Of a stretch of 6,490 bases of DNA, positions 5,295 through 6,490 are shown in pieces. Below the pieces are notes generated by a model. The model was not told where the DNA came from. It saw only the letters and a program-made list of their open reading frames with translations, and made no database searches. Both the position numbers and the translations under genes were made by a program. Origin of the DNA: Pseudomonadota bacterium (GTDB lineage Bacteria; Pseudomonadota; Gammaproteobacteria; Pseudomonadales; Azotimanducaceae); assembly GCA_027621895.1 (NCBI GenBank), contig JAQCAK010000113.1:1-6490 (forward strand), in the 5' to 3' direction. How positions within the stretch are numbered: position 1 is the first letter of the stretch; each line of letters starts with the position of its first letter.

Positions 5295-6080
5295 ATGGCA
5301 GCGCTCCGGGAAATTGATCATCAGCAGGTCGACGACATTCTTGCCGCCGTTGAAACCGACGGCGCCTGCATTGCCCTGAATGTGCTGCCTGGGGAACTCT
5401 GTGACGGGCTGCTGCATGATTTCCAGCCGCATCTGGACGCTCTCCCCTGGGGAGAAGACGAACTGGGTTACCGCGATGATTTCTACGGTGCCAGCACCAA
5501 GCGACTCCACGGCCTGTTCAGCAAGTCGACTCGAATGGAGGCGGTGCTGACCAACAGGCTTTTCCTGACTCTGGCAAACCGAATGTTTGTTGACACCGGT
5601 ATCTCCCGTGATATCAGGCTCAGTAATACCGAGCTGATGGTGCTGAATCAGGACCAGGACGTTCAGGTATTCCACACCGACGCGGGCTCTTGGCATCGTG
5701 TCCAGCACCAGGAGCAGAATGAGATCCTGATCAGTGCGAATTGTGCCCTGACAGATTTTACCGCGACCAACGGCGCGACCCGTGTTGTCCCGGGCAGCCA
5801 TCGCTGGGAAAAGGATCGGACGCCGCGGGAAGATGAAGTCTGCCTGGCGGTCATGCCCAGGGGGTCAGCCCTGATCTATGCTGGAAACGTCATTCACTCC
5901 GGCGGGGCTAATCGCGAGGCGGAGGCGCGGGTTGGACTTTACCTGGGCTATATCGTCAGCTGGTTGCGTCCGATTGAAAATCAACTCGTCACCAACGAGC
6001 CCGGGGATATTTTTTCCCTGTCGGATCAGGCGCGGCGATTGCTGGATGTATCGCCGGGCGGATTCACGGTTATCGCCTGA
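5295..6080 (+). CDS. PhyH-family Fe(II)/2-oxoglutarate-dependent dioxygenase
   Basis: A complete 261-residue member of the phytanoyl-CoA dioxygenase family. The double-stranded beta-helix core has the iron triad His127 and Asp129 (VFHTDAGSW, 125-133) and distal His201 (VIHSGGANR). Arg212 lies eleven residues later, the usual position for binding the 2-oxoglutarate carboxylate. NGATRVVPGSHRW (159-171) is the most recognisable family signature. Such enzymes hydroxylate a substrate using O2 and 2-oxoglutarate, releasing CO2 and succinate; bacterial members act on very diverse small molecules and the substrate is not predictable here. The ATG at 5295 is the first start after an in-frame TAG at 5283, but its ribosome binding site is weak. 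It begins 39 bases after the XRE stop and ends 10 bases before the serine hydrolase ATG, so it is likely cotranscribed with it. Confidence 0.9.
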   Translation: MAALREIDHQQVDDILAAVETDGACIALNVLPGELCDGLLHDFQPHLDALPWGEDELGYRDDFYGASTKRLHGLFSKSTRMEAVLTNRLFLTLANRMFVDTGISRDIRLSNTELMVLNQDQDVQVFHTDAGSWHRVQHQEQNEILISANCALTDFTATNGATRVVPGSHRWEKDRTPREDEVCLAVMPRGSALIYAGNVIHSGGANREAEARVGLYLGYIVSWLRPIENQLVTNEPGDIFSLSDQARRLLDVSPGGFTVIA

Positions 6081-6090
6081 AGGGGAATCA

Positions 6091-6490
6091 ATGAAGAAAG
6101 CGATGGGCAATATGCGGATCGATGGCACCACGGATACCAGGTTTGAATCAGTGGCCCGGCTGTTCGAGCGCCAGATGAATTCGCTCGCTGAAGAATGCGC
6201 GCAGCTCTGTGTCTATGTCGGTGACGAAATGGTGGTTGACCTGTGCGCATCCCGTTCGGATGTGCCCGGATTCACAGCCGATTCTCTTGTGAATGTTTTC
6301 AGCAGTGGTAAAAGCCTTGAATCCATCGCGCTGGCCGCACTGGTTTCGCAGGGGTTGCTCGACTATCGCGAAAAGATCGCAACCTACTGGCCCGCATTCG
6401 CAGCCAATGGCAAGGCAGAACTGACCGTGGCTGACCTGATGCGGCATGAAGCGGGTCTCGCGACGTTGGGTGTGAGTATTCCGCCCGGGC
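6091..6490 (+). CDS. Beta-lactamase-fold serine hydrolase (EstB/class C-like), N-terminal part
   Basis: Open from ATG 6091 to the window edge, 133 codons, so the C-terminal two thirds are missing. AGGGGA (6081-6086) precedes the ATG at a normal distance. The nucleophile motif SxxK is seen as Ser71-Ser-Gly-Lys74 in NVFSSGKSLESIALAALVSQ, followed by GLLDYREKIATYWPAFA (88-104) and LMRHEAGL (116-123), all in the order typical of the beta-lactamase superfamily (Pfam Beta-lactamase; EstB-type esterases and related amidases). The YxN/YxS motif and later KTG-like motif would lie outside. There is no signal peptide (MKKAMGNMRIDG is followed by a polar stretch), so it is probably a cytoplasmic esterase or amidase rather than a periplasmic beta-lactamase. 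It lies directly behind the PhyH dioxygenase and is probably in the same transcript. Confidence 0.88.
   Translation, partial: MKKAMGNMRIDGTTDTRFESVARLFERQMNSLAEECAQLCVYVGDEMVVDLCASRSDVPGFTADSLVNVFSSGKSLESIALAALVSQGLLDYREKIATYWPAFAANGKAELTVADLMRHEAGLATLGVSIPPG

Noticed and set aside
5025..5801. Long minus-strand open frame of 258 codons opposite the XRE and PhyH genes
   Set aside because: It lies antisense to two genes with clear family motifs, its translation shows no recognisable domain, and long antisense frames are common in GC-rich coding DNA.

Overview
The window looks like ordinary chromosomal sequence from a Gammaproteobacterium, probably an environmental or marine heterotroph. This rests on moderately GC-rich coding DNA, good AGGAG-type ribosome binding sites and family content (lipoprotein S9 peptidase, Old Yellow Enzyme, DoxX, PhyH dioxygenase, beta-lactamase-fold hydrolase). 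The taxon is an inference; there is no rRNA or tRNA. I see no insertion sequence, phage gene, CRISPR array or RNA gene.

Layout. Positions 1-765 (minus) hold the N-terminal 255 codons of an S9-family (prolyl-oligopeptidase type) lipoprotein peptidase running off the left edge. A 115-base divergent spacer separates it from a zinc-dependent alcohol dehydrogenase (881-1957, plus). That gene converges on an Old Yellow Enzyme-type flavin oxidoreductase (2019-3107, minus), with a strong shared hairpin between them. Positions 3108-3581 carry no intact gene, but the minus strand holds successive coding-like open stretches that may be the remains of a decayed gene. Then come a DoxX membrane protein (3582-3998, minus) and, upstream of it, a VOC/glyoxalase-fold protein (4102-4482, minus); the spacer between them holds overlapping hairpins and an A-rich tandem repeat.

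Divergently, starting near 4604, is a plus-strand cluster: a four-helix membrane protein (4675-5067), a 63-residue XRE/Cro-type repressor whose GTG start overlaps the previous stop (5064-5255), a PhyH-family Fe(II)/2-oxoglutarate dioxygenase (5295-6080) and a serine hydrolase of the beta-lactamase/EstB type (6091 to the right edge, partial).

The most interesting signal is regulatory. Two 20-bp inverted-repeat sequences, 15/20 identical and spaced 32 bp apart, sit on the -35 and -10 elements in front of the membrane-protein/XRE pair. This is what an autoregulated repressor module would look like. Because the spacer is divergent, the same operators could also affect the VOC-doxX pair. The functional theme (ene-reductase, alcohol dehydrogenase, VOC protein, DoxX) is compatible with handling of reactive carbonyls or electrophiles, but that link is inference. 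I do not find convincing evidence of a wholly new system.
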